NCBI GenBank assembly: GCA_024234435.1
Contig: JACKOF010000001.1
Location: 1,860,001 to 1,924,000, forward strand
From: Pseudomonadales bacterium
GTDB taxonomy: Bacteria > Pseudomonadota > Gammaproteobacteria > Pseudomonadales > Porticoccaceae
Reading direction: 5' to 3'
Length of the DNA stretch: 64,000 nt
Part shown: piece by piece, positions 52,324 to 61,990 of the stretch
How the letters are laid out: every line of letters starts with the position of its first letter
Position numbering within the stretch: position 1 is the first letter of the stretch
The notes under the pieces: model-generated
What the model was told of the DNA's origin: nothing
The model's input: the letters and a program-made list of their open reading frames with translations, nothing else
Databases searched by the model: none
Translations under genes and position numbers: made by a program

Positions 52324-52396
52324 TTTCTCTACCTCAAGCGATGAATCCACCGCATAGTTTTATATTGAACCTTTCATCGAAAAGACGCTTAACGTC

Positions 52397-52813
52397 TTAT
52401 ATCTTAATCACGCCGAGTGTCTTCAAAATACGTACGAGATCCCAGATACTCTCTTCACGAATAATTTTTCCGTCCTCATTCCATTCCATTAGCGTCATGC
52501 CGCGAGTTTCCGTTTCTATACCCGCCGCAGGAATGCCTAAAAAATCGTCTGCGTGTTTTGCTTTCCAGGTCCATTGAAATGTACCCCGGCGTTCGTCCCC
52601 GGCGTAATCAAACACGTCAAAGTCATCGTATTTCACTGCCGGATTTGAATTATCAAATACTGAGAAAAACTCACGAAGTGCTGCTTTATCGTTAACAATT
52701 TCCAGCTCAAAGTTAATATCGATAAAATAAAACTCAGGTGAGTAAAGGCTCATCAAATCATCTAGCTGACGATCAAAACGTTTAATCCAGGCCTGCGCCC
52801 AATCTTTATTCAT
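52397..52813 (-). CDS. SnoaL/NTF2-like protein, copy 2
   Basis: 138 residues. It aligns end to end with copy 1 at 42367 (WAQAWIKRFDRQLDDLMSLY, FELEIVNDKAALREFFSVFDN, WTWKAKHADDFLGIPAAG, GMTLMEWNEDGKIIREESIWD). The NTF2-like pocket suggests an epoxide hydrolase, isomerase or cyclase, and position before a P450 suggests work on its product. No catalytic Asp/Arg trio of limonene-epoxide hydrolase could be confirmed by eye. Confidence 0.75.
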   Translation of the reverse strand: MNKDWAQAWIKRFDRQLDDLMSLYSPEFYFIDINFELEIVNDKAALREFFSVFDNSNPAVKYDDFDVFDYAGDERRGTFQWTWKAKHADDFLGIPAAGIETETRGMTLMEWNEDGKIIREESIWDLVRILKTLGVIKI

Positions 52814-52954
52814 TTGTTATACCCCTTATTCTCGAAACAACTGTTTATCTCACTATTATCGGCCTGAGTTTAGCGGCTCGACCGATAACCAAAATAGCTC
52901 AGAAGGCCAACCAGAAGCCCTTTGAGACAAAAGCGCACCTTGCCCTTACAAAAC

Positions 52955-53731
52955 TCATTTTAATAAAACGCCGCCATCCAGAACGGTGATCTGACCAGAC
53001 AGAAAAGCACCTGCTCTACTGCAATAAGCAATACACAAGCCACCCATATCTTCGGCAGTTCCCAGACGTCCTCGTGGAGTAGACTCCACAATGGCGTCCT
53101 GCAATCCGGGCTGCGCCGCAAAAAAACCGTCGGTCATTTCACTGGGGAAAAATCCAGGTGCGATAGCATTCACGGTAATATGTTGACTGGTTAAATCACT
53201 CGCCAGCGTACGTGTAAGCTGATGCAACGCCGCCTTGCTCGCGCCATAAGCGTAGGCCGTATTACTGCCACCCATAATCCCCGCAATTGAACCGATATTA
53301 ATCACCCGTGCAGGGTCTTGTGCATTACCCGCGGCTAACAGCAGCGGCATTAATTTCTGCACCAGAAAAAACGGTGCTTTGATATTGAGCCCCATGACGG
53401 CATCCCAATCGTTACTATCAACAGCATCGATAGGTGCACCGGAAAAATAACCTGCGTTGTTAATCAAAATATGTAGCTTTTGCTCTTTGCTTTTGATTGC
53501 TTCAACCAGTTCATCAATGCCTGCTTCGCTGGAAAGATCACAGCCAATTGCTTCATGACCTGATGTATTACTTGCCGAACGCGAAGCGACGTAAACTTTA
53601 CATCCAGCTTTAGCCAATGCATCGGCTATCATTTTGCCAATGCCCTTGTGCCCACCAGTGACCAGTGCCACTTTTCCTTCCAGACCAAACAACGAAGTCA
53701 GGTAATTGTTATCCATTTGATGACTACCCAC
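52955..53731 (-). CDS. Short-chain dehydrogenase/reductase (classical)
   Basis: 258 residues from GTG 53731, seven bases after GGGGA; the ATG at 53716 is a weaker alternative. TGGHKGIG cofactor motif, NNAG, catalytic Ser in NIGSIAG and YGASK (Tyr-x-x-x-Lys present). C-terminal FLSGQITVLDGG. An NAD(P)-dependent alcohol/ketone oxidoreductase, 16 bp after the aldehyde dehydrogenase gene in the P450 operon. Substrate unknown. Confidence 0.9.
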   Translation of the reverse strand: MGSHQMDNNYLTSLFGLEGKVALVTGGHKGIGKMIADALAKAGCKVYVASRSASNTSGHEAIGCDLSSEAGIDELVEAIKSKEQKLHILINNAGYFSGAPIDAVDSNDWDAVMGLNIKAPFFLVQKLMPLLLAAGNAQDPARVINIGSIAGIMGGSNTAYAYGASKAALHQLTRTLASDLTSQHITVNAIAPGFFPSEMTDGFFAAQPGLQDAIVESTPRGRLGTAEDMGGLCIAYCSRAGAFLSGQITVLDGGVLLK

Positions 53732-53747
53732 AGTTAATTCCCCACAA

Positions 53748-55148
53748 CTATTTTTTAATGCTGATCACTTTCACATTGGTATATTCCAGCAGACCTTCAC
53801 GTCCGGCCTCGACTCCCTGCCCGGAGCATTTGCTGGTAGGAAAAGGAATGGCGGGGTCAATCGCACAGTGCTGATTAACCCACACAGTGCCAGCTTCAAT
53901 TCGATTCGCTATCTCACGAGCCTTGGCAGCGTCTGCCGACCAAACCGAACCGCCAAGTCCGAAGGGTGATGCATTGGCGCGCGCTACCGCATCATCAATA
54001 TCACTGTACTTAATAATAGGCAGAATAGGGCCAAAGGGTTCTTCGTCCACCAATCGGTCTCCGTCTGTCACATCACGCACTAGTGTTGGCGTCACAAAAT
54101 AGCCTTTGCCCTCTGGCACTTCGCCGCCACAGATAATTTTGCCGGTTTCTCTGGCTTCACTCAGGAAGCCTTTCACCTTCTCAAACTGCGCAATATTCTG
54201 AATCGGGCCAAACTGAACATCAGGGTCCATTCCATTCCCGGTAACTGCCTGCGATAACCCGGCAGCCAACGTTTCACACACCTGATCGTAAATAGACTCA
54301 TGCACATAAAGGCGCTTGATGACCGCACAGATTTGCGCGCTGTTGAAAAAAGCACCAAAAATAATGTCCGGCGCAATCGCCGCCACATCCACATCTGGCA
54401 ACAAAATAGCGGCGTCATTACCACTCAGTTCCAGGGTTACTTTTTTCAGATTGCTGGCCGCAGATTCGAGAATTTTACGACCGGTAACCGTCGAGCCGGT
54501 AAAGGCTATTTTGTCGACATCGGGATGGCTAACCAGTGCAGCCCCAAGATCATTGTTGTCCGTGATAATGTTGACAACACCGGCTGGAAAAATATCTGCC
54601 ATCAACTCACCCAGTTTAAGCGTCGATAACGGCGTGGTCGGGGCAGGTTTCAAGATGATGGTATTCCCCGCCAATACTGCTGGCGCCAGCTTGTTAATTG
54701 CCAGATATAAGGGAGCATTCCAGGGCAAAATTGCGGCGACGACACCAACCGGAATACGGTGTAATTCCACACGTATGGCGTCATCCTCATGAACAACATC
54801 CGCATCCAGATTTTGCTCACTATAAAATGCACAACTTTTCTGAACCAACTGCGCCTCAAAATGCGCCAGAGGCAATGGACGACCCATTTCCTGGGTAATA
54901 ATCCGGGAGATCTCTGCTTCGTGCTCCGCCACCACCGCGCCGAGTTTTTTCAGACACGCAGCACGCTCTTTCAATGGCGTCGCGGCCCAACCAGGCTGTG
55001 CCTTTTTGGCCGCACTAACAGCTTGATCAAGCAACGTCTGATCAGCTACAGGACAGCTGGCAACAACAGTTTCATTCGCCGGATTAATAACATCAATTGC
55101 TGAAGCGCCATCAACAAGCTGGCCCCCAACCAGAAGCTTAAAACCCAT
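53748..55148 (-). CDS. NAD(P)-dependent aldehyde dehydrogenase
   Basis: 466 residues, standard ALDH length. LPWNAPLYLAINKLAPAVLAGNTIILKPAPTTP (NAD site), FTGSTVTGRKI, the general base Glu in LELSGND and the nucleophile Cys in NSAQICAVIKRLY, and EEPFGPILPIIKY. GGGGA precedes ATG 55148. First gene of the nine-gene catabolic operon and likely converts the aldehyde from P450/SDR steps to a carboxylate. Confidence 0.93.
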   Translation of the reverse strand: MGFKLLVGGQLVDGASAIDVINPANETVVASCPVADQTLLDQAVSAAKKAQPGWAATPLKERAACLKKLGAVVAEHEAEISRIITQEMGRPLPLAHFEAQLVQKSCAFYSEQNLDADVVHEDDAIRVELHRIPVGVVAAILPWNAPLYLAINKLAPAVLAGNTIILKPAPTTPLSTLKLGELMADIFPAGVVNIITDNNDLGAALVSHPDVDKIAFTGSTVTGRKILESAASNLKKVTLELSGNDAAILLPDVDVAAIAPDIIFGAFFNSAQICAVIKRLYVHESIYDQVCETLAAGLSQAVTGNGMDPDVQFGPIQNIAQFEKVKGFLSEARETGKIICGGEVPEGKGYFVTPTLVRDVTDGDRLVDEEPFGPILPIIKYSDIDDAVARANASPFGLGGSVWSADAAKAREIANRIEAGTVWVNQHCAIDPAIPFPTSKCSGQGVEAGREGLLEYTNVKVISIKK

Positions 55149-55328
55149 AATATCCCCTTAATCCTATTTTTCATTATTGAGCTATCGGGGTGGTTAATAG
55201 TCAGCCCCGTATACCGGCCATAACCTTACGTGTCATAACCACAAAAACTGAATGGCTAATCACCACAACAGGGCGCAGAACGTGACAAATGTCGTTAAGC
55301 TGTTCCGAGATAGCTTTAATCCAAACCC

Positions 55329-58300
55329 TTACGGTTCAAATATTTCCACCACCTCAACCGATGAAGCCTTGCTCTCAATTACGCCACTCTTTGCTTCGTT
55401 ACTGTCGGCGTCAACACCATTATTCTCAAACCGTTTCCAGAGCCGCGCCTGAATTTGTTTTACTGATTTCAGGTGCCGTTCTTTAACATGACCATAACCA
55501 CGAATTTGCTCTGGTAACGAGGCAATTTCCACAGCCGTATCATAGGTATTCGGCGTGACTTCACGAACTAGCCTGGCAACTGTATCGAAATACTCAGCAA
55601 CGAGCTCTCGCTCCATTTTTCGTTCTGCGGTATACCCGAATATGTCAAAAGAGGTACCCCTCAAGAACTTCAACCGGCTTAACAGCTTGAACGAGCGAAG
55701 CATCCAACTGCCATACTCTTTCTTTTTAGGTAACCCACTGTAACGGTCGGTCTTGGAAAGCAGTGGCGGCGCCAGATTGAACTTCAATTTAACATCACCC
55801 TGGAAAGTTTCGGTGAGCTGGCGCATGAACTCTGGCGAGCTATACAACCTGGCTACCTCGTATTCATCTTTATAGGCCATTAGCTTGGCTCCATAACGGG
55901 CTACCGCCAGCGAAAGGGCTTGAGCCTTTTCTGGAAAGCCCGAATCAATAGAAACGACACTGTCCACCAAATTTTTATAACGCTGCGCGTATCCGGCATT
56001 CTGATAATTGCTCAACAAGTCGCTGCGATAAGCCACAACCTCTTCGAGTGACTCAAGTTTCGCTACTGGTTCTATACGATGGACACTATCCAGCAAAGCT
56101 TCCACTTTTTCGGGGGCATGAACACAGAGTCGACCCAGATTAAATGCTTCTATATTAAATTTAACAGCGACCCCGTTAAGCTCAATAGCACGCTCGATAG
56201 CCTCGACCGACAATGGCAGCAAACCGAGCTGACAGGCATAACCAACCAGCATCATATTTGCAGCGATAGAATCTCCGGAAAGACTTTGCCCCAAACTACT
56301 GGCATCCAGAGGAAACACTGAATCCTCTCCCACCATTTCGATAAAGCGATCAAGCAACTCACGGCTATTGAACTGTAAATCCGGGTTGTACTGAAATGCG
56401 GCGGTCGGCATCACTCGGGTATTGGCAATTATTTTTGATTTATTTTGACTAATCGCTAATAGCGGTTCTGCTGATTGAGCCGCCACCATATCAAAGGCAA
56501 GAATCAGATCACCCTCACCCGCCCCCAAACGCTGGGAACCGATATTATCGCGACTGTCGGCAATACGCAGATGGCTGTATACCGCACCGTTTTTCTGCGA
56601 CAGGCCCGTCATATCAAATACTGACGAGTGCTTTTGGTCCAAATGCGCGGCCATTGCCAGCACCGAGCCAACAGTAACCACACCTGTACCACCAATACCG
56701 GAAATCATAACGCCATAACTGTTTTCAATAGCGGGTAATAAAGGTGTTGGAATATCAGCAAACAGATGCGCACCAAGCTCCGCCTTTTCAGGCTTGCGTG
56801 GCTCGCCACCCAGCACCGTAACGAACGATGGGCAGAACCCTTTTACACAGCTGTAATCTTTATTACAGGTAGATTGATCCACTGCACGTTTGCGACCCAG
56901 CTCTGTTTCGAGGGGGACAAGGCTGACACAGCTGGATTGCACCGAGCAATCACCACAACCCTCACAAACAGCGGGGTTAATAAACATGCGTTTAGCCGGA
57001 TCGGGAAACTTTCCACGCTTGCGGCGACGGCGCTTTTCCGCGGCACAAGTCTGCTCATAGATTAAAACCGTTAAACCGGGAACCTCGCGCAAACGGTTTT
57101 CGATTTCCAGTAGATCATCACGATGATGCACCTTCACACCTGGCGCAAGGCCACTGGCCTCATTGAAGAGGTGAGGCCTGTCAGAAACTACCACACACTC
57201 TTTAGCACCTTCCGCCAACACCTGACGTGAGATTTCACCGACGGTCAAATTGCCCTCTACTGGTTGCCCACCCGTCATCGCCACTGCATCATTAAAGAGA
57301 ATCTTGTAGGTAATATTCTGTCCGGAAGCGGCGGCGGCTCGAATCGCCAGCAAACCCGAATGATAATAAGTACCGTCACCCATATTCTGGAAGATATGCG
57401 GCAACTTGGTGAAGTGCGCCAGACCAATCCACTGCCCACCCTCACCACCCATATGGGTGTTGGGCATCATATAGTCATGGTGATACAGCGCCATGGCGTG
57501 GCAGCCAATACCACCCGCCGAATAACTGCCATCCGGTTTTTTAAGGCTGGAATTATGCGGGCACCCAGAGCAGAAGAATGGCGCCCGACTAATTGAAGCC
57601 ACAGGGTTCTGGTCAGCAAACGTCTTCTCTGCACGAATAGCCTCTGCATGGCGACGAATGTCTTCATCTACCATCTCGGCCCTTAACAGGCGCTGAAAAA
57701 TAGCTAACGCTACTTCAGATTGATCTAGCTGCACATCCTCCGGCAGCAATTGCTGACCCTTGTCATCCTGCTTACCACTGATGCGCGGCGCATTATCGGA
57801 GCCATAAAGAATATTGGTGGCTTGAGGCTGAACAATGGCACGCTTTTCTTCGATAAACATCAATTCGTCGTGGTTCTGTGCAAACTCTTTCAATCCCTCC
57901 GGTTCCAGAGGCCAGACACAACCCACCTGATAAACCGATATGCCCAGGCTCCTGGCCCGCTCACGATCAATACCCAACTTGGTTAGCGCCTGAAGTGTAT
58001 CCTGTGTCGCCTTGCCAGCCGTGACGATGCCAAATTTGCGCTGCGGAGAATCAATCAGAATCCGATTGATATTGTTAGCCCGCACAAAACGATGCACCAG
58101 CGGCATCCGGTAACGGGTCAATACCACGTCACTGCGTTGGCGATCGATATGTGTGGAAACAAAATGAATCCCTTCGGGAGGTAACTCGCCTTTGTCTGGA
58201 TATACAAACTGGTAGCGAGAGGAATCCACATCGACAGTAGCGGTCAGTTCTAGCGTTTCGTTGGTGGCTTTAAATGCCGTGTAGAGACCGGAATATCGCG

Positions 58301-58868
58301 ACATGGCAAATCCGGCAATACCGAAATCCAGGCAATCCTGCACATTGGCAGGCGCAAGAATGGGAATACCACAATGCATCAACGCATGTTCACTCTGAGC
58401 TGCCATCGTGGAAGATTTACCGGCGTGATCATCACCAGCAACAACCAACACACCACCGTTTGCGTGACTACCACCGTAGTTCCCGTGCTTTAATGGATCA
58501 CACGAGCGGTCCACTCCGGGCGCTTTGGCATACCAGATAGCAAATACGCCATCGACGGTCGTTTCCGGCGTATCATCAAGTTGCTGGGTTCCCCATACGG
58601 CCGTCGCAGCAATGTCTTCATTCACACCAGGCTCAAATACCACCTGATTTTCTTCCAGCAGCTTTTTTTGACGCCAAAGCTCCTGATCATAACCTCCAAT
58701 GGGAGAGCCCCGATATCCCGAGATATAGCCCCCGGTATTGAGGCCCGCAGCCATGTCCAGTGCTTTCTGTAATAGCGGCAAACGCACCAGCGCCTGGGTT
58801 CCGGACATCAATACGGTTTTTTTGTCAGCGACGTATTTATCTTCTAGTGCAACCTGTCTGAGAGGCAT
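55329..58868 (-). CDS. Indolepyruvate ferredoxin oxidoreductase-family protein (fused)
   Basis: 1179 residues, the usual length of the fused aerobic IOR. Order: N-terminal pyrimidine/PP domain with LNTGGYISGYRGSPIGGYDQELW, thiamine-diphosphate part GGIGCHAMALYHHDYMMPNTHMGGEGGQWIGLAHF and GDGTYYHSGLLAIRAA, a cysteine-rich ferredoxin part (CEGCGDCSVQSSC, CNKDYSCVKGFCP), and a C-terminal gamma domain from GIGGTGVVTVGSVLAMAAH. It oxidatively decarboxylates aryl or branched 2-oxoacids to acyl-CoA, reducing ferredoxin. 180 bp before the ALDH gene; may be a separate unit. A palindrome overlaps its promoter region. Confidence 0.93.
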   Translation of the reverse strand: MPLRQVALEDKYVADKKTVLMSGTQALVRLPLLQKALDMAAGLNTGGYISGYRGSPIGGYDQELWRQKKLLEENQVVFEPGVNEDIAATAVWGTQQLDDTPETTVDGVFAIWYAKAPGVDRSCDPLKHGNYGGSHANGGVLVVAGDDHAGKSSTMAAQSEHALMHCGIPILAPANVQDCLDFGIAGFAMSRYSGLYTAFKATNETLELTATVDVDSSRYQFVYPDKGELPPEGIHFVSTHIDRQRSDVVLTRYRMPLVHRFVRANNINRILIDSPQRKFGIVTAGKATQDTLQALTKLGIDRERARSLGISVYQVGCVWPLEPEGLKEFAQNHDELMFIEEKRAIVQPQATNILYGSDNAPRISGKQDDKGQQLLPEDVQLDQSEVALAIFQRLLRAEMVDEDIRRHAEAIRAEKTFADQNPVASISRAPFFCSGCPHNSSLKKPDGSYSAGGIGCHAMALYHHDYMMPNTHMGGEGGQWIGLAHFTKLPHIFQNMGDGTYYHSGLLAIRAAAASGQNITYKILFNDAVAMTGGQPVEGNLTVGEISRQVLAEGAKECVVVSDRPHLFNEASGLAPGVKVHHRDDLLEIENRLREVPGLTVLIYEQTCAAEKRRRRKRGKFPDPAKRMFINPAVCEGCGDCSVQSSCVSLVPLETELGRKRAVDQSTCNKDYSCVKGFCPSFVTVLGGEPRKPEKAELGAHLFADIPTPLLPAIENSYGVMISGIGGTGVVTVGSVLAMAAHLDQKHSSVFDMTGLSQKNGAVYSHLRIADSRDNIGSQRLGAGEGDLILAFDMVAAQSAEPLLAISQNKSKIIANTRVMPTAAFQYNPDLQFNSRELLDRFIEMVGEDSVFPLDASSLGQSLSGDSIAANMMLVGYACQLGLLPLSVEAIERAIELNGVAVKFNIEAFNLGRLCVHAPEKVEALLDSVHRIEPVAKLESLEEVVAYRSDLLSNYQNAGYAQRYKNLVDSVVSIDSGFPEKAQALSLAVARYGAKLMAYKDEYEVARLYSSPEFMRQLTETFQGDVKLKFNLAPPLLSKTDRYSGLPKKKEYGSWMLRSFKLLSRLKFLRGTSFDIFGYTAERKMERELVAEYFDTVARLVREVTPNTYDTAVEIASLPEQIRGYGHVKERHLKSVKQIQARLWKRFENNGVDADSNEAKSGVIESKASSVEVVEIFEP

Positions 58869-58889
58869 AGGATTTCCAACTGTAGTCTT

Positions 58890-58907
58890 TATAGTGTTAT
58901 CACTATA
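58890..58907. promoter_or_regulatory. 18-bp palindrome upstream of the indolepyruvate oxidoreductase gene
   Basis: TATAGTG-TTAT-CACTATA, perfect seven-base arms, 22 bp upstream of the start codon. Suits an operator overlapping the promoter or leader. Confidence 0.5.
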
Positions 58908-59482
58908 GAACTACACCCGGATTTGCCAAATAACGCTGAAAGCCGCCGCTTGGCCAAACGTGACAAATTATTCGAATATTCAAGCCTAGTATTCTGCGTT
59001 CACTATGAACAGTCCCGGATATATTGCCTGTTAATACACCCTCGGCAGCCCAACGTTGATTTGTTGCGCCTCTATATCCTGGGCGTCGTTACCGATTGTT
59101 AAGGGTTCACCCTAATATCTGGAACAATAATGATTGCCAATTAAATGGAAATTGTGCTTAAAGGACATCAATCAGATCTTAACGTCGATGATATTTATTG
59201 TCTGTCAAGCCGCTGAATAGCCGCCTATTCTAATCCACTCCTTATTCAAAATTGACGTAAATACGTCTGTTTCAGCCTTGGCTAGAGAAAGATATTCTTC
59301 TTAGGGTGCGTTGTGCGCAATTAGTTTGATTTCTTCACGGCAACCATAAGCTAAAGGGAGCTTGCAAAAAAGCAACCCCATAATAATGGTCAAACCCCTC
59401 GCACATCACATTATTGACAATAAAAACTTGCTTCTTTACCTAATCACAAAAGAAGTTTTTTCATTATGAGGGAGACAAAAAC
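58908..59482. other. 575-bp divergent intergenic region (IOR / TonB receptor C)
   Basis: No gene recognised. Includes a TTGACA at 59414 that may be a -35 element for receptor C, though no good -10 follows at normal spacing. GGGAG just before 59483 is the receptor RBS. Confidence 0.4.
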
Positions 59483-61858
59483 ATGTTCGCTAAACGCAAA
59501 CAAATATCAACAATAATTGCACTGAGTGCTACTTTGCTAGCGTCAAGTTCAGCCTATGCAGCACTCGAAGAAATCATCGTAACGGCAAACAAAAGGTCAG
59601 AAAGCGCTAATGATGTAGGTCTTGCCATTTCTGCAGTTTCCGGTGATAAAATTGCAGAACAAAAACTTACATCAATCGAAGATATTGCCTCTGCTGTGCC
59701 AGGGCTGGTTTTTTCTTCAAGCACAGGCAATACACCTATTATCACTTTGAGAGGCGTAGGATTTAACGAAAGCTCTGTAGGTGTTTATCCAGCAACAAGT
59801 ATTTATATAGATGAAGCCCCGCTTCCCTTTCCTGTTATGGCTAGCCACACGGCTTATGATCTCGAGCGGGTGGAAGTCCTCAAAGGGCCTCAGGGCATTT
59901 TATTTGGGCAAAACTCCACTGGTGGCGCTGTTAACTTTATTGCTGCCAAGCCCACAGATGAGCTCTCTTATGGCGGCGATGTTAGTTACAGCCGCTTTAA
60001 TAAAAAAGAAATAAACGGTTTTGTTAGCGGACCATTAACTGACAAGCTTGGCGCACGCCTGGCTGTAACCACAGTAGACTCTGATGGTTGGCAAAAAAGT
60101 GCCAGCAGAAGTGATGAAAATGGTGCTGAAGAATATACCGCTGCACGTTTAATCCTGGCTTATGATCTAAATGACACCGCTCACCTGTCTCTTAACGTCA
60201 ATGGCTGGACTGATAAAACCGAACCCCAAGCTCAGCAGTATGCGGCGGTAAATCCTCAGATTCCGTTTGACCCAGCTCTTGGTGCGCCCCCAGTAAATCT
60301 GGCACCTTTATTGGCGGCCCCGTTCACTAAAAAGGACCCCCGTGCAGCTGATTGGTCTGAATCCATATCTCCGAAAGGCGACAGAGAGTTCTATCAAGTA
60401 GTCGTGCGCGGCGACTTTGATCTGAATGAAGATATGACCTTTACAACCCTTGCTACTTATAGCGAGTTTAAACAAGATCAAATGACCGACGGCGACGGTT
60501 TGCCATTAGTACTATTCGATCTTGATAAAGGTGTAGCTGACGTTGACTCTCTTATAGTTGAAGCTCGACTTACTGGCGAACAGGATTCACTCCGCTGGAT
60601 TGTTGGTGCCAACTACGAACAAAGCAATACCTTTGAAGACCAAAATTTAAGATATACAGACAGTACCAACTCCACAGATGTTCAACTGTTTATTAATTCG
60701 AGTGGCGTTACCCTAGATCAGGAAATTGAAACCTACGCTGTTTTTGGTAATGTTGATTTCGATCTGTCTGATGTACTAACTCTGAAAGTAGGCGCACGGT
60801 ATACCGACTCCACCATTGACGCTGAAAACTGTGGATATGGCTCTGGTGACGGCGCGGTAAACACTCTATTTGGGCTGCCCGTTGATTCAAGACCGCCCGT
60901 TTGTTACACATTCTTCCCGGATTTTTCAAATGGCAAACCATTCGTGGAAGAACTGTCTGAAGACAATGTTTCCTGGCGTGTTGGTATCGATTATCACTTC
61001 AATGACGATACACTTTTATATGCCAATATATCTAAAGGCTATAAGTCAGGTAGTTTCCCCGCACTTGCTGCGGCAGGCACATCTGCTCTGGCACCTGTTG
61101 TACAAGAATCTGTACTCTCTTATGAAGCCGGTATGAAAAGTTTGTTCGCCGAGGATACGATTCAGTTAAATACGGCTGTGTTCTTCTACAAGTATGAAGA
61201 CAAACAGTTACGCACCAAGGTTCTCGACCCCACTTTTGGTTTTTTGGACACGCTTGCGAATGTTCCGAAAACAGAAACACTTGGTTTTGAAGCGGATTTA
61301 ACTGTTCAGGCTACCGATGAGCTGACATTTACAGCCAGTATTACTTATCTTGATTCTGAAGTAACAGAGTACGGCCCGGCGGACCAGGCGACCAGCTTTG
61401 CCAGTGAAAGAACCGGCGCTCCCGGCAGTTTTTCAGTGGTTGAATTTGAGGATTTCTCCGGTGATCCAATTCCGTTTACCCCCGAATGGACTTACACCCT
61501 TGATGTAGATTACCGGGTTGAACTGGATAACGGCGGCCTGTTATTCATGGGTTTGAATCTTACTGGCCAGTCAGAATCTGACGCAGCATTTGGTGCTGGA
61601 CGTATTGGCTGGACACCCACACAAATGGCCAGTGGTGCCAGCTCTATCACCGAAAATTTCTATGAAATGGATAGCTACGCGGTATTAGGTGGCCGTCTAG
61701 GTTATGAGTCCAGTGATGGGCAATGGAAGGTAATGCTGTGGGGCAAAAACCTGACTGATGAGTATTATGTCACTAATGTTATTGGCGCATCTGACTCAAC
61801 AGCCTGGTTTGCAGGTCGCCCAAGAACCTACGGCCTGACCGTAAGTTACAAGTATTAA
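59483..61858 (+). CDS. TonB-dependent outer-membrane receptor C
   Basis: 791 residues. Signal peptide about 1-28 (ALSATLLASSSAYA), TonB-box-like LEEIIVTANKRSESANDVGLAISAVSGDKIAEQKL, plug motif VLKGPQGILFGQNSTGGAVNFI, terminal strand RTYGLTVSYKY. Homologous along its length to receptors A and B, differing mainly in barrel loops. GGGAG precedes ATG 59483. The downstream hairpins and DUF gene reproduce the arrangement at 6743-10228 in opposite orientation, so this is the other half of an inverted cassette duplication. Confidence 0.95.
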   Translation: MFAKRKQISTIIALSATLLASSSAYAALEEIIVTANKRSESANDVGLAISAVSGDKIAEQKLTSIEDIASAVPGLVFSSSTGNTPIITLRGVGFNESSVGVYPATSIYIDEAPLPFPVMASHTAYDLERVEVLKGPQGILFGQNSTGGAVNFIAAKPTDELSYGGDVSYSRFNKKEINGFVSGPLTDKLGARLAVTTVDSDGWQKSASRSDENGAEEYTAARLILAYDLNDTAHLSLNVNGWTDKTEPQAQQYAAVNPQIPFDPALGAPPVNLAPLLAAPFTKKDPRAADWSESISPKGDREFYQVVVRGDFDLNEDMTFTTLATYSEFKQDQMTDGDGLPLVLFDLDKGVADVDSLIVEARLTGEQDSLRWIVGANYEQSNTFEDQNLRYTDSTNSTDVQLFINSSGVTLDQEIETYAVFGNVDFDLSDVLTLKVGARYTDSTIDAENCGYGSGDGAVNTLFGLPVDSRPPVCYTFFPDFSNGKPFVEELSEDNVSWRVGIDYHFNDDTLLYANISKGYKSGSFPALAAAGTSALAPVVQESVLSYEAGMKSLFAEDTIQLNTAVFFYKYEDKQLRTKVLDPTFGFLDTLANVPKTETLGFEADLTVQATDELTFTASITYLDSEVTEYGPADQATSFASERTGAPGSFSVVEFEDFSGDPIPFTPEWTYTLDVDYRVELDNGGLLFMGLNLTGQSESDAAFGAGRIGWTPTQMASGASSITENFYEMDSYAVLGGRLGYESSDGQWKVMLWGKNLTDEYYVTNVIGASDSTAWFAGRPRTYGLTVSYKY

Positions 61859-61862
61859 AAAT

Positions 61863-61893
61863 CCCGGCGAGGTTCTTTGAGAACTTCGTCGGG
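61863..61893 (+). repeat. Conserved stem-loop just after TonB receptor C
   Basis: CCCGGCGAGGTTCT-TTG-AGAACTTCGTCGGG folds into a long hairpin, five bases after the stop. Counterpart of 7775-7805 with compensating or neutral changes. Confidence 0.65.
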
Positions 61894-61913
61894 CAGTTTA
61901 ATGACTCATAACG

Positions 61914-61947
61914 GGCGAATCGGCTATGACTGGCTCGCCTTTTTTTT
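61914..61947 (+). terminator. Rho-independent terminator between TonB receptor C and DUF copy C
   Basis: GGCGA ... TCGCC stem followed by eight Ts (61940-61947). Counterpart of 7719-7755. Confidence 0.75.
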
Positions 61948-61990
61948 GCCCCCAAAAAGCGACGCACTATCGTTTGTTTAGGAGTTTTAG

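Noticed and set aside
59101..59160. Fur box upstream of TonB receptor C
   Set aside because: Best alignment by eye is about 11 of 19 positions, not better than chance in AT-rich DNA.
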